This document shows, in pieces, positions 7,022-17,200 of a stretch of DNA of 64,000 bases. Within the stretch, counting starts at the first letter, position 1; the number at the start of each line of letters is the position of its first letter. The notes below the pieces were generated by a model, which was not told the DNA's origin, did no database searches, and was given only the letters and a program-made list of their open reading frames with translations. The position numbers were made by a program, and so were the translations under genes. The DNA comes from Stutzerimonas stutzeri (lineage in GTDB: Bacteria > Pseudomonadota > Gammaproteobacteria > Pseudomonadales > Pseudomonadaceae): assembly GCF_000590475.1 (NCBI RefSeq), contig NZ_CP007441.1, forward strand, positions 1,385,225 through 1,449,224, in the 5' to 3' direction.

Positions 7022-8944
7022 TCAGACTTTGAATCGGCTTATCAAAGTCTGAAGTTCGTTGCCCAGACGAGCCAGTTCGGCGGTGGAGGTGGCGGTTTCC
7101 TGAGCCGCTTCGGCGGACCGGTCGGCCACGTCGCGCACGCTGAGTACGCTGCGGTTGATCTCTTCGGCGACCGAACTCTGCTGCTCGGCGGCCGTGGCGA
7201 TCTGCAGGTTCATCGCTTGGATGACCGATACCGTTTCGGTGATCGCCTGCAGCTCCTGGCCGACCTCCCTAGCCAGGGCGACGGTTTCCACGGCGAGGCC
7301 ACTACTGCTGTCCATCATGCCGGAAGCGTTACGTGCCCCTTTTTGCAGATTGCCGATGAGTGCTTCGATCTGCGCGGTCGACTGCTGCGTGCGTTGCGCC
7401 AAGTTGCGCACTTCGTCTGCGACCACGGCAAAGCCCCTGCCAGCCTCACCGGCGCGCGCGGCCTCGATGGCGGCATTGAGTGCCAGCAGGTTGGTTTGCT
7501 CGGCGATACCGTTGATAACGGTCAGCACCGTGCTGATGCCGTCGGTCTCTTGATTCAGCCGGGTCATCGCCTCGGCCGATAAATTGACCTCGCTGGACAG
7601 ATGATCGATCTGTGCCAGCGCCCGTTGCACGACGGCATTTCCCTTGGCTGCCTGCTCGTCCGCGCGCTTGGCAGCTCCGGAGGCTTGTTCGGCATTGCGT
7701 GCCACTTCCTGCACCGTGGCGGTCATTTCATGCATCGCCGTGGCGACCTGATCGGTTTCCTGCCGCTGGCTGTTTACGCCCGCGCTGGTCTGTTCGGTCA
7801 CGGTCGACAGTTGGTCGGAGGCGGTCGCCAGCTGCGTGGTGATGCCGCTGATATGGCCGATCAACTGCTGAAGATTACGGCGCGTCTTGCCCATGGCCTC
7901 GAGCAGCTGGCCAAATTCGTCGTTACGTTTCTCGATCTCATGCCCGGTCATGTCGCCGGAGCCGATGCGCTCGGCTAGACGTACGGCCTGATCGAGCGGT
8001 CGAGTGATCTGGCGAACCATCAGGGCACTGATCAGCACGCCGAGCATAATAGCGAGCAAGGTAACCCCCATCACTTGGAGCTTTTTCACGCGGGCGTCGG
8101 CTGCGCGCTTTTGCGTTTGGCTGGAAATGATCCCCTGCGCATGATCGTAGAGCGTGGCGAAGATCGCCTCCATGTCCTGGCGCGCCTGCTGCTGTCGAGC
8201 AACGATCGGCGGTAGCTTTTTCACCAGCTCGACATATTCGTTGGCGCTCGCTTTGAGTGTTTTCAGGCTGTCGGCTTGAGGGCCGATCAGCTCCTCCTCC
8301 AGCGGCGCGATGGCGGCGTTAAGCGTTTCGAATTGCTGGTTCAGTGTCTGCAAGGCCGCTTCGGATTCCTCCATCAGATAGCCTCGCACGGTGAAGCGCA
8401 GCAGCCGATTCTGCTTCGACAATTCGGTAGTGAGCAGCGCGATGTTCGCGATATCACCGCTCGGGTGCAGGACCGGATTGCCGTACATCCCGTTCCAGCG
8501 GCGCTCCAGGTCGGCAATCAGTTTGTCGGTGGTGTTGCCTGCCTCGACCCAGTTGGCCCGGGTTTGCTTTTTCAATTCACGCAACGCCGCCAGTTTGGCG
8601 AAGGCCTCTTGGTAACGGCCTGCTTCGTTGGCAATGTTTTCCAAGTACTGCCGATCTTGCGGTTCGGAGAAGTCGGCTCGTTGTTGCTCGACCAGCTGGG
8701 TGATCGTTGCTACCGCGTCGGCTACGCGAGCGGCATATTTGGCATCGCCGCGTTCCTCGAAGCGCACCTGGGCATAGCGGATTTCATTGGCTTCGTTGAG
8801 AAGGCTTTCAGCGGTTTGCGCTTTGTCGCTACGTGAAATCAGTGCGTCCATGCTGAACACGCCGATGGTGGCGACGCAGATGGTGAGCAGCAGAACCGCG
8901 GCGAAGCCTAGAGCCAGCTTGGTGCTGACCTTGAGATTCTTCAT
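7022..8944 (-). CDS. Methyl-accepting chemotaxis protein, probably with an HBM-type sensor
   Basis: This 640-residue membrane chemoreceptor. TM1 at about residues 10-30, a long all-helical periplasmic domain of about 250 residues (rich in Gln, Ala, Glu, with no PAS-like beta pattern), TM2 near 285-305, then a HAMP region (RQITRPLDQAVRLAERIGSGD) and the signalling hairpin with the invariant tip EQTNLLALNAAIEAARAGE. The size of the sensor fits the helical bimodular (HBM) class, whose known members in P. putida sense organic acids; ligand here is unknown. No pentapeptide tether for CheR is visible at the C-terminus. It stands alone; che genes are not in the window. Confidence 0.92.
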   Translation of the reverse strand: MKNLKVSTKLALGFAAVLLLTICVATIGVFSMDALISRSDKAQTAESLLNEANEIRYAQVRFEERGDAKYAARVADAVATITQLVEQQRADFSEPQDRQYLENIANEAGRYQEAFAKLAALRELKKQTRANWVEAGNTTDKLIADLERRWNGMYGNPVLHPSGDIANIALLTTELSKQNRLLRFTVRGYLMEESEAALQTLNQQFETLNAAIAPLEEELIGPQADSLKTLKASANEYVELVKKLPPIVARQQQARQDMEAIFATLYDHAQGIISSQTQKRAADARVKKLQVMGVTLLAIMLGVLISALMVRQITRPLDQAVRLAERIGSGDMTGHEIEKRNDEFGQLLEAMGKTRRNLQQLIGHISGITTQLATASDQLSTVTEQTSAGVNSQRQETDQVATAMHEMTATVQEVARNAEQASGAAKRADEQAAKGNAVVQRALAQIDHLSSEVNLSAEAMTRLNQETDGISTVLTVINGIAEQTNLLALNAAIEAARAGEAGRGFAVVADEVRNLAQRTQQSTAQIEALIGNLQKGARNASGMMDSSSGLAVETVALAREVGQELQAITETVSVIQAMNLQIATAAEQQSSVAEEINRSVLSVRDVADRSAEAAQETATSTAELARLGNELQTLISRFKV

Positions 8945-9172
8945 TATTGTTTTTCCTCAGGCGGGCAGATTGCCAATGACGAGAAGTCATATTGCGACAT
9001 CGGCTATTTTTACCTGAACTTGAGACTGTTGTCAGACGACTGTTTCGCTGAAATGCTGCATCCGTCCTCTCCGCTTATTGGCTACGCCAGGCGGCGTTGG
9101 CGCCTGGATCGCTTGGTAAAGCCGGTAGGCCGCGCTAGGCTCGCGGTTCCTACTTGATGAACGAGCCTAGCC

Positions 9173-10669
9173 ATGCCGGAGCCGGTTAATTTCAAGCACA
9201 AAATCTCCCGCCAGCGGCCCTACGGTCGGGTGGAATCGGGTCTGAAGGCGTCCGATGGCGATCTGTCGTTGGTGATCGATCAGCTTGAAAGCGACCGCGG
9301 ACGCATCATCAACTCCGCTGCGGTGCGCAGGCTGCAACAAAAAACCCAGGTCTTTCCGCTGGAGCGCAATGCGGCGGTGCGCAGTCGCCTGACGCACTCG
9401 TTGGAAGTCCAGCAGACGGGACGTTTCATCGTCCGCACGCTGTACAAGCAGCTCGGCGACAAGGCCGGCGATTATGGTCTCGACGGGCTCGAGGGAGCGC
9501 TGGAAAGCCTGGTGGAAATGGCCTGCCTGATGCACGACATCGGCAATCCACCCTTCGGGCACTTCGGTGAATTCGCTATCAGCGAATGGTTTGGTGGCAA
9601 GCTGGAAGGGCTGTTCGACATTGCCGTCCCGGCGGAGCGGGGCGATACAGCGCTACGCGCCCGGATGCTCGCCGACCTCAAGCAGTTCGAAGGCAACGCC
9701 CAGGCAATTCGACTCGTGGTCAGCCTGTTGCGGTTGAACCTCACCTATACCCAGACGGCCGGTTTGCTCAAGTATGTGCGTGCCGCCTATGCGCCCAAGC
9801 CGGGGAAGGGCACGCCTGGCGCCTATCTACACAAGAAGCCCGGCTTCTATCTGTCCGAGGAGCCTTTCATCACCGAGCTGCGAACGTCGCTGGATTTGCA
9901 GTCTGGCAGCCGTCATCCGATCGCGTACATCATGGAGGCGGCAGACGACATCGCCTATTGCCTGGCGGACATCGAGGACTCTGTGGAGAAGGGCATTTTC
10001 ACTATCGAACAGCTGTCGCAGCTGCTGTTGGCCAAGTTCGTCGAGCACGGCTCGCTAGACGAGCCGATCGCGACTACCGGGCGCAGTTTCCGCAGCATGG
10101 TCACCTACGCTCAGTCACGCGCCGAGAAAGAACCGATCAACAAGGTCGGCGAGTTTTTCATCTGGCTGCGGGTGAACATGGTCCATCCGCTCGTGCAACA
10201 CGCGGCTCAGCAGTTTATCGAGCATATCGAGGCGGTCTATCACGGCACCCTGGACCGTGCCCTGCTCGAAGACGCCAGCCTGGCCAACGCCATCGTCCAA
10301 ACCTTCAAGGACGTGGCGATGGAGCGGGTCTTTTGCCACCGAGAGGTTGAAACCCTTCAGCTCCAGGGCTATCGAATTCTTCAGGGGTTGCTGGATACCT
10401 ATGCACCTTTGCTGCGCGTGGCTCCGGCAACCTTCCAGGCCCTGACAGAAGGTGGATGCCGCAGCGAGCCGCACCTGCAGATGCTTGCGCGGCGCTTGCC
10501 CAGTCAGCTGATCAAGGCTTATCACGAGGCGCTAAACGCGCATCCTAAAAGCTCGCCTGATCAGCCGTTGTGGGAGTTCTATTACCGCTGCCGCATGCTG
10601 CAAGATTTCGTTAGCGGCATGACCGATCAGCTCGCGCAGGACGAATTCCGAACTCTGTCCGCACTGTAA
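9173..10669 (+). CDS. dgt: Deoxyguanosinetriphosphate triphosphohydrolase (dGTPase)
   Basis: At 498 residues this matches the long E. coli-type Dgt (505 aa). It hydrolyses dGTP to deoxyguanosine and inorganic triphosphate, influencing dNTP pools. The HD-superfamily metal site is clear: RLTHSLEV (first His), MACLMHDIGNPPFGHFGE (HD pair) and later EAADDIAYCLADIED (final Asp). The N-terminal SRQRPYG and RTHS-type block agree with the family. No other nucleotide gene adjoins; it is flanked by a chemoreceptor and amt. Dgt-type enzymes can also limit phage, but this copy looks like the normal chromosomal gene. Confidence 0.93.
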   Translation: MPEPVNFKHKISRQRPYGRVESGLKASDGDLSLVIDQLESDRGRIINSAAVRRLQQKTQVFPLERNAAVRSRLTHSLEVQQTGRFIVRTLYKQLGDKAGDYGLDGLEGALESLVEMACLMHDIGNPPFGHFGEFAISEWFGGKLEGLFDIAVPAERGDTALRARMLADLKQFEGNAQAIRLVVSLLRLNLTYTQTAGLLKYVRAAYAPKPGKGTPGAYLHKKPGFYLSEEPFITELRTSLDLQSGSRHPIAYIMEAADDIAYCLADIEDSVEKGIFTIEQLSQLLLAKFVEHGSLDEPIATTGRSFRSMVTYAQSRAEKEPINKVGEFFIWLRVNMVHPLVQHAAQQFIEHIEAVYHGTLDRALLEDASLANAIVQTFKDVAMERVFCHREVETLQLQGYRILQGLLDTYAPLLRVAPATFQALTEGGCRSEPHLQMLARRLPSQLIKAYHEALNAHPKSSPDQPLWEFYYRCRMLQDFVSGMTDQLAQDEFRTLSAL

Positions 10670-10745
10670 TCGCACTCACCGTTGCTCGATGGGCGCTTCT
10701 CTTCCTTGGCTTTCTGCATCGCAGGCGATGCGGCTGTGACTTGCC

Positions 10746-10762
10746 TGCGCCATATTGGCTCA
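10746..10762 (+). promoter_or_regulatory. NtrC-like enhancer half-palindrome upstream of amt
   Basis: TGCGCCA-TAT-TGGCTCA is an imperfect inverted repeat with the GCACCA-N3-TGGTGC layout of NtrC sites (about four of six per arm). It lies just upstream of the sigma-54 promoter, closer than usual for an enhancer, so the match is suggestive only. A separate perfect inverted repeat, GCATCGC-AG-GCGATGC, lies at 10716-10731. Confidence 0.35.
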
Positions 10763-10776
10763 CAAAGCGCGTTTCG

Positions 10777-10793
10777 CTGGTACGGAGCTTGCA
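10777..10793 (+). promoter_or_regulatory. Sigma-54 (RpoN) promoter for amt
   Basis: CTGGTACGGAGCTTGCA fits the TGGCACG-N4-TTGCA consensus with one change. The invariant GG (10779-10780) and GC (10791-10792) are exactly 10 bases apart. It predicts transcription start near 10804 and a leader of about 230 bases before amt, consistent with nitrogen control of ammonium transporters. The rest of the 10670-11031 gap shows no coding frame. Confidence 0.7.
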
Positions 10794-11031
10794 GTGGTGT
10801 GGTGCGCTTTTTATCACCGCCGCACCCAAATAGCGCGCGGCAAGCGCAGCTTCAATGAGTGGATCGCGTAAGTATTTGAATTACCGCAAAAAGAGCGCCG
10901 GATTCAATGAGCTCATGGGATCGCTCGGAGGAGGTAGTAGCGAGTTGCTAATCAGGTGGTGACGCATCATGGTGCGTTCAGCTGGTGAGGCTTGCTGTTT
11001 TGGTGCGTTTCACTCGGCAGGAATGCAGTTA

Positions 11032-12240
11032 ATGGAAAATCCGAGTAGTGCGGTAGAGGTGCTGGTTCACGGCGCCAATACGCTGTTTATCCTCATGGGC
11101 GCCGTCATGGTGCTGGCTATGCACGCCGGCTTTGCCTTTCTCGAAGTCGGCACTGTGCGCCTGAAGAATCAGGTCAATGCCCTGTCGAAAATCATTACCG
11201 ATTTTGCCGTGTCGACCCTGGCGTACTTCTTCATCGGTTATTGGGTCGCCTATGGCGTGACCTTCATGCAGCCGGCCGGCCAATTGCTTGTCGATAACGG
11301 CTATTCGCTGGTGAAATTCTTCTTTCTCCTGACCTTTGCTGCGGCGATCCCGGCGATCATCTCCGGCGGCATCGCCGAACGGGCGCGTTTCGGGCCGCAG
11401 TTGTGCGCGACGCTGTTGATCGTTGCGTTCATCTACCCTTTCTTCGAAGGGCTGATCTGGAACGGCAACTTCGGTCTGCAAGCCTGGCTGGAAGCGCGCT
11501 TCGGTGCGCCGTTTCATGACTTCGCCGGCTCGGTGGTTGTGCACGGCATGGGCGGTTGGCTCGCGCTCGGCGCGGTCGTTTTGCTAGGCCGGCGCAACGG
11601 CCGTTATCGCGATGGCCGGCTAGTGGCTTTCGCGCCGTCCAACATTCCGTTCCTGGCACTGGGATCGTGGATCCTCATCGTCGGCTGGTTCGGCTTCAAC
11701 GTGATGAGTGCGCAGACGCTCGAGGGCGTCAGCGGATTGGTAGCGATCAATTCGCTGATGGCGATGGTCGGGGGGACAGCGGCGGCGTGGGTCGTCGGCC
11801 GCAACGACCCGGGCTTCCTGCATAACGGACCGCTGGCAGGGCTTGTCGCCGTCTGTGCCGGCTCCGATGTGATGCACCCGGTCGGAGCGCTGATTACCGG
11901 GGTAGTAGCCGGGATCTTGTTCGTCTGGACCTTCACCGCCGCGCAGAACAAGTGGAAGATCGACGATGTACTTGGCGTTTGGCCGCTGCACGGGCTATGC
12001 GGTGTCTGGGGCGGGCTGGCCTGCGGTATCTTCGGTCAACAGGCGCTGGGCGGGCTGGGTGGTGTCAGCATGGTCAGTCAATTGCTCGGTTCGGCGTTGG
12101 GCGTACTGGTTGCATTGGCAGGCGGGTTCCTCGTGTACGGTCTCCTCAAGGCGATCGTTGGGATACGCCTGAGCCAGGAAGAGGAATACAACGGTGCGGA
12201 TCTGTCCATTCACCGGATCGGCGCGCTGAGTCACGATTGA
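11032..12240 (+). CDS. amt: Ammonium transporter, Amt family
   Basis: This 402-residue channel-like inner-membrane protein of 11 helices conducts ammonium/ammonia. Signature pieces: MVLAMHAGFAFLEVG in the first helix pair, DFAGSVVVHGMGGW carrying the Asp of the ammonium site and the first pore His, and WPLHGLCGVWGG carrying the second pore His. The ATG at 11032 is preferred because AGGA ends 9 bases upstream and the homology starts at MENPSS; ATG at 11023 directly abuts that ribosome site. No glnK/PII gene is adjacent, unlike the usual glnK-amtB pair, so it is probably an additional Amt. Regulation by RpoN is suggested by the promoter upstream. Confidence 0.9.
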   Translation: MENPSSAVEVLVHGANTLFILMGAVMVLAMHAGFAFLEVGTVRLKNQVNALSKIITDFAVSTLAYFFIGYWVAYGVTFMQPAGQLLVDNGYSLVKFFFLLTFAAAIPAIISGGIAERARFGPQLCATLLIVAFIYPFFEGLIWNGNFGLQAWLEARFGAPFHDFAGSVVVHGMGGWLALGAVVLLGRRNGRYRDGRLVAFAPSNIPFLALGSWILIVGWFGFNVMSAQTLEGVSGLVAINSLMAMVGGTAAAWVVGRNDPGFLHNGPLAGLVAVCAGSDVMHPVGALITGVVAGILFVWTFTAAQNKWKIDDVLGVWPLHGLCGVWGGLACGIFGQQALGGLGGVSMVSQLLGSALGVLVALAGGFLVYGLLKAIVGIRLSQEEEYNGADLSIHRIGALSHD

Positions 12241-12356
12241 AAGTCGACAATTGAGCGCCGTGCAGTTTGAGTCGGGATGACCGGATCTTGGCGCCTGCGC
12301 GTCAAAGGCATCTTTCGGCGCGGCGGCGTTGTCGATTGGATCGAGTTCGAGCCGCC

Positions 12357-13010
12357 TTAGTTTTCCGGCGCATCCGCAATACCATAAGCACGCATGAACA
12401 AGGCGACACAGTCCCGCACGTGCCTGTCCGCTTCGGCAGAGTCGGGCAGCTCTGTGTAGCCGATCAGCAAGCGGAAATGCGCGACGCCCTTGATCAACGA
12501 GCAGAAGTGCTCAGCGGCGCGCATGGGCTCATCCATCTTCAGCATGCCGCGCTGGTGTGCTTGGGCAAATAGCTGCTCGAGATCCAGCAGCAAGCGCTGC
12601 GGCCCAACATCGAAGAACATCCGGGATAGCGCGGAATTCTGCGGCGCAATGGCGACCATCAGACGGTGTAGGCCGATGGATTCCGGGCTATTGACCAAAT
12701 CATGGAAGGCGTAAGCGATATCCAGCACCACCTGCCGGATCGAACAACCCTCCTCGAGCATGAACAGCTTGCGCGGCAGGCGCGTCTCGCAGGTGGTCTT
12801 CACCGCTTCGCCGAACAACGCCTCCTTGTCCCTGAAGTGGCTATATAGCGTGAGTTTAGAGACGCCCGCTTCGGCGGCGATAGCGTCCATGCTGCTGCCT
12901 TCGTAGCCATTGCTGAGAAACAGCACCTTAGCGGCCGCGAGAATGGCTTCGCGTTTGGCGAGATCCTTCGGACGGCCCGGGCCAGAGGGTGCGGATGGGT
13001 TTTCTATCAT
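12357..13010 (-). CDS. TetR/AcrR-family repressor of the adjacent RND pump
   Basis: This 217-residue regulator has an N-terminal TetR HTH (residues about 17-63): KREAILAAAKVLFLSNGYEGSSMDAIAAEAGVSKLTLYSHF contains both the recognition helix and the Y-S-H-F cap. The C-terminal half is the helical ligand-binding domain of AefR-like members. It is transcribed divergently from an RND efflux operon with a near-palindromic operator in the shared promoter, the classical arrangement for local repression relieved by a pump substrate. Inducer unknown. Confidence 0.88.
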   Translation of the reverse strand: MIENPSAPSGPGRPKDLAKREAILAAAKVLFLSNGYEGSSMDAIAAEAGVSKLTLYSHFRDKEALFGEAVKTTCETRLPRKLFMLEEGCSIRQVVLDIAYAFHDLVNSPESIGLHRLMVAIAPQNSALSRMFFDVGPQRLLLDLEQLFAQAHQRGMLKMDEPMRAAEHFCSLIKGVAHFRLLIGYTELPDSAEADRHVRDCVALFMRAYGIADAPEN

Positions 13011-13052
13011 ATGTGCTTTTTAATACTAGACTGGTGAGTTCGGTATTTTTAC

Positions 13053-13068
13053 TATACCGGCCAGTATA
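13053..13068. promoter_or_regulatory. Probable TetR operator in the RND pump promoter
   Basis: TATACCGGCCAGTATA is a 16-base inverted repeat with one mismatched pair, centred in the 96-base divergent region. A partial copy of one arm (ACTAGACTGGT) lies at 13025-13035. Position and symmetry fit binding of the adjacent TetR protein. Confidence 0.6.
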
Positions 13069-13106
13069 AGTATTAAAACCCGCCTTGCGACAGAGAGAGA
13101 TTCAAC

Positions 13107-14204
13107 GTGTTCCGACATGCCTTGCCTTTCCTCGGCGTCATTGGTTTCGCCCTGCTAACCGGATGTGGCAACGGCGAGCCCGAGCCGCTCTCGGCAAGAC
13201 CGGTGATGGTGATTCAGCCGCAACCGGCCAGCGAAGCGTTCGAGAGCTATCCGGGCGAAGTGCACGCACGTTACGAGCCTGAACTGGCGTTTCGGATCGG
13301 CGGCAAGGTGGTCGAACGTATGGTCGAGGCGGGCGAGCGGGTGCACAAGGACCAGCCTTTGGCCAAGCTCGATCCGCAGGATGTGCGGCTGCAACTCGAG
13401 GGAATCCGTGCTCAGGTAGCGGCTGCGGAAGCCAACTTGCGGGTCGCCCGCGCCGAACGTGAGCGCTACAAAACGCTGATGGACCGACAGCTGGTCAGCC
13501 GTTCGCAATTCGACTCCTCCGAAAATGCCTTTCGCTCGGCGCTGGCGCGTCTGCAGCAGGCACGGGCTGAGTTCGACGTGGCGAACAATCAGGTCGACTA
13601 CGCCATTCTGCGGGCCACTCACGAAGGTGTGATCGCACAGCGCCGGATCGAGGTCGGCCAAGTGGTCGCCTCCGGTCAGACGGCATTCGTGCTGGCCGCT
13701 GATGGCGAGCGCGAAGTGGCGATCAACCTGCCGGAACAGGCACTGGATCGTTATTCGGTCGGCCAGGCGGTTTCGGTGGAGATCTGGTCGCATCCTGGCA
13801 AGCGCTACCCGGGTCATATCCGCGAGTTATCACCGGCTGCCGACCAGCAGTCACGCACCTATTCCGCACGCGTCGCGTTCGCGGATGCCGATGTACCCGC
13901 CGAGCTTGGTCAAAGCGCCCTGGTGTCGATCCGTAGCAACGGCGAGGTGCCTCTTGCCGTGCCGCTTTCGGCCGTCACCGCCGAGCAGGGCAAGGCCTAT
14001 GTCTGGCGAGTCAAGGATGACGCTACGCTGGAGCGGGTCGCTGTGCAGACCGGCGCCTTCGGAGAAACCTCGGTGCCGATCCTCAGTGGCTTACAAGCCG
14101 ACGACTGGGTCGTATTGGCCGGCGTGCAGATGCTCCATGAGAACCAGCCGGTGAGGGCGGTCGATCGAGACAACCGGCCAATCACACTGGCGGCTCAGGA
14201 GTGA
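13107..14204 (+). CDS. RND efflux periplasmic adaptor (membrane fusion protein), lipoprotein
   Basis: This 365-residue adaptor linking an RND pump to an outer-membrane channel. The N-terminus has a lipobox (ALLTGCGN, Cys at about residue 21), so it is anchored by lipid in the inner membrane. Next come the split lipoyl/barrel-sandwich domain (AFRIGGKVVERMVEAGERVHKDQPLAKLD ... GVIAQRRIEVGQVV), the intervening alpha hairpin (QVAAAEANLRVARAERERY ... LQQARAEFDVANNQVDYA), a beta-barrel domain and a membrane-proximal domain. The stop codon overlaps the ribosome-site region of the permease gene. No outer-membrane factor gene adjoins, so a shared TolC/OprM-type channel is likely. Confidence 0.9.
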   Translation: MFRHALPFLGVIGFALLTGCGNGEPEPLSARPVMVIQPQPASEAFESYPGEVHARYEPELAFRIGGKVVERMVEAGERVHKDQPLAKLDPQDVRLQLEGIRAQVAAAEANLRVARAERERYKTLMDRQLVSRSQFDSSENAFRSALARLQQARAEFDVANNQVDYAILRATHEGVIAQRRIEVGQVVASGQTAFVLAADGEREVAINLPEQALDRYSVGQAVSVEIWSHPGKRYPGHIRELSPAADQQSRTYSARVAFADADVPAELGQSALVSIRSNGEVPLAVPLSAVTAEQGKAYVWRVKDDATLERVAVQTGAFGETSVPILSGLQADDWVVLAGVQMLHENQPVRAVDRDNRPITLAAQE

Positions 14205-14209
14205 CCGGG

Positions 14210-17200
14210 ATGCGTTTCAATCTTTCCGCCTGGGCGCTGGGCAATCGCCAGATCGTCATCTATCTGATGCTGTTGCTCGCCGTCGTAGGGGCGCTGTCGT
14301 ACAGCAAGCTCGGCCAGAGCGAAGATCCCCCGTTCACCTTCAAGGCAATGGTCATCCAGACCCAATGGCCCGGTGCGACCGCCGAGGAAGTTTCCCGACA
14401 GGTCACCGAGCGCATCGAGAAGAAGCTGATGGAGACCGGCGAGTACGAGCGCATCGTCTCCTTCTCGCGGCCAGGCGAGTCGAACGTGACCTTCATGGCG
14501 CGTGACTCGCTGCGTTCCGAGCAGATCCCCGATATCTGGTACCAGATCCGCAAGAAGATCGGCGACATCCGCCATACCTTTCCCGCAGGTGTGCAGGGGC
14601 CGTTCTTCAATGACGAGTTCGGCACCACCTTCGGCAACATCTACGCGTTGACCGGCAAGGGTTTCGACTACGCGGTGCTCAAGGATTACGCCGATCGCAT
14701 CCAGCTACAGCTTCAGCGTGTGAAGAGTGTCGGCAAGGTCGAGTTGATCGGCCTGCAGGACGAGAAAATCTGGATCGAACTGTCGAACGTCAAGCTGGCT
14801 ACGCTCGGTCTTCCGCTGGAAGCGGTCAGGCAGGCCTTGGAGGCCCAGAACACCGTCATGTCCGCCGGTTTCGTCGAAACCCCCAGCGACCGGGTTCAAT
14901 TGCGCGTCACCGGCAGTTTCGAGACGGTCAAAGAGATTCGAGACTTCCCTATCAGAGTCGCCGGTAGCACCTTCCGTATTGGCGACGTCGCGGATGTCTA
15001 CCGCGGTTTCAACGACCCGCCGGCGCCGCGCATGCGTTTTATGGGAGAGCCGGCGATCGGCCTCGCCGTCTCGATGAAACCCGGTGGCGACATTCTCATG
15101 CTGGGCGAGGCGCTGCAGAGCGAGTTCGCCCGGCTGCAGCAGGAACTGCCGGCCGGCCTGGAGCTACGCAAGGTTTCCGACCAGCCAGCTGCCGTGAAGA
15201 CCAGTGTTGGTGAGTTCGTGCGGGTGCTGATCGAGGCACTGGCGATCGTGCTGCTGGTAAGTTTCTTTTCGCTCGGCGTCCGCACAGGCCTGGTGGTCGC
15301 CCTGTCGATACCGCTGGTGCTGGCGATGACCTTCGCCGCCATGCAATATCTCGACATCGGTTTGCACAAGATTTCCCTGGGCGCGCTGGTCCTGGCGCTC
15401 GGGTTGTTGGTGGACGATGCGATCATCGCGGTCGAGATGATGGCCATCAAGATGGAACAGGGCTTCGATCGACTCAAGGCGGCCAGTTACGCCTGGACCA
15501 GCACGGCCTTCCCGATGCTGACCGGCACCTTGATCACCGCGGCTGGCTTTTTGCCGATTGCCACGGCTCAATCGAGTACGGGTGAGTACACCCGCTCGAT
15601 CTTCCAGGTAGTGACCATCGCTTTGGTGGCGTCCTGGATAGCGGCGGTGGTGTTCGTCCCGCTATTGGGCGCGAAGCTGTTGCCGGATCTGGCCAAGCGC
15701 TACGCGGAAAAACACGGTGGTGGCGAGGAGGGACATGATCCCTATTCGACGCCGGTCTATCAGCGGGTGCGGCGGGTTATCCGATTCTGCATACAGCGAC
15801 GCAAAACGGTGATCGTGCTGACACTGCTGCTCTTCGTCGGTGCGATCGGCCTGTTTCGTGTCGTTCCGCAGCAGTTCTTTCCGGCGTCGGGCCGTTTGGA
15901 GCTGATGGTCGATCTGAAGTTGACCGAGGGTGCTTCGCTCAAAGCCACCGAAGCCGCAGTGCACCGCCTCGAAGAAATGCTCAAGGATCGTGCAGGTATC
16001 GATAATTACGTCGCCTACGTCGGTAATGGCTCGCCGCGCTTTTACCTGCCGCTCGACCAGCAACTGCCTGCTACCAGCTTTGCCCAGATCGTAGTGTTGG
16101 CGAAGAGCATTGAGGACCGCGAGGCCCTTCGTAGCTGGCTGATAGAGCGGCTGCGTGAGGACTTCCCGACCTTGCGTGGACGCATCAGTCGTCTGGAAAA
16201 CGGCCCGCCGGTAGGCTACCCGGTGCAGTTCCGAGTGACCGGTGAGCATATCGACGTGGTGCGCAAACTGGCACGCCAGGTCGCGGCCAAGGTGCGCGAG
16301 AACCCCTACGTCGCCAACGTGCACCTGGACTGGCAGGAGCCGAGCAAGGTGGTGTGGCTGAATGTCGATCAGGACCGCGCACGCGCCCTCGGGGTGAGTA
16401 CGGTCGAGTTGTCCAATTTCCTCAAGCGCACCTTCACCGGCGCCACTGCCGGCCAGTTCCGCGAGGACAATGAGCTGATCGAGATCCTGCTGCGCGGTAC
16501 TGCGCGCGAGCGCGAGACGCTGTCGATGCTGCCGAGCCTGGCGATTCCTACTGCCAGCGGCCGCAGCGTGCCGTTGTCGCAGGTCGCTACATTGGAATAC
16601 GGCTTCGAAGAAGGCGTGATCTGGCATCGCAATCGCTTGCCGGCGGTGACGGTGCGTGCCGATATCTACGGTGATCAGCAGCCGGCTTCGCTGGTGCAGC
16701 AGATCCAGCCGACGCTGAGCGAGATTCGCGACGCGCTGCCCAGCGGCTATCTGCTCGAGGTTGGCGGCACCGTGGAGGATTCCAGCCGCGGCCAGGCATC
16801 GGTCAATGCCGGTATACCGTTGTTCGTGATTGTCGTGATCAGCCTGCTGATGCTTCAGCTCAAGAGTTTCTCGCGTTCGGCCATGGTGTTCCTCACCGCG
16901 CCGCTGGGGCTGATTGGGGTGACCCTGTTCCTGCTGTTGTTCGGTAAGCCGTTCGGCTTCGTCGCCATGCTCGGCACTATCGCGCTGTCGGGGATGATCA
17001 TGCGTAACTCGGTGATTCTGGTGGATCAGATCGAGCAGGATATCGGTGCCGGGCAGGATCGTTTCAATGCCATTATCGACGCCACCGTGCGTCGCTTCCG
17101 TCCCATCGTCCTGACCGCGCTGGCCTCGGTTTTGGCAATGATTCCGCTATCACGCAGTGTGTTCTTCGGGCCGATGGCGGTAGCCATCATGGGCGGCTTG

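Noticed and set aside
9173..10669. dGTPase as part of a nucleotide-based defence set with the HAM1-SIR2 pair
   Set aside because: It is about 6 kb away, separated by unrelated genes on both strands, and looks like the standard chromosomal dgt.
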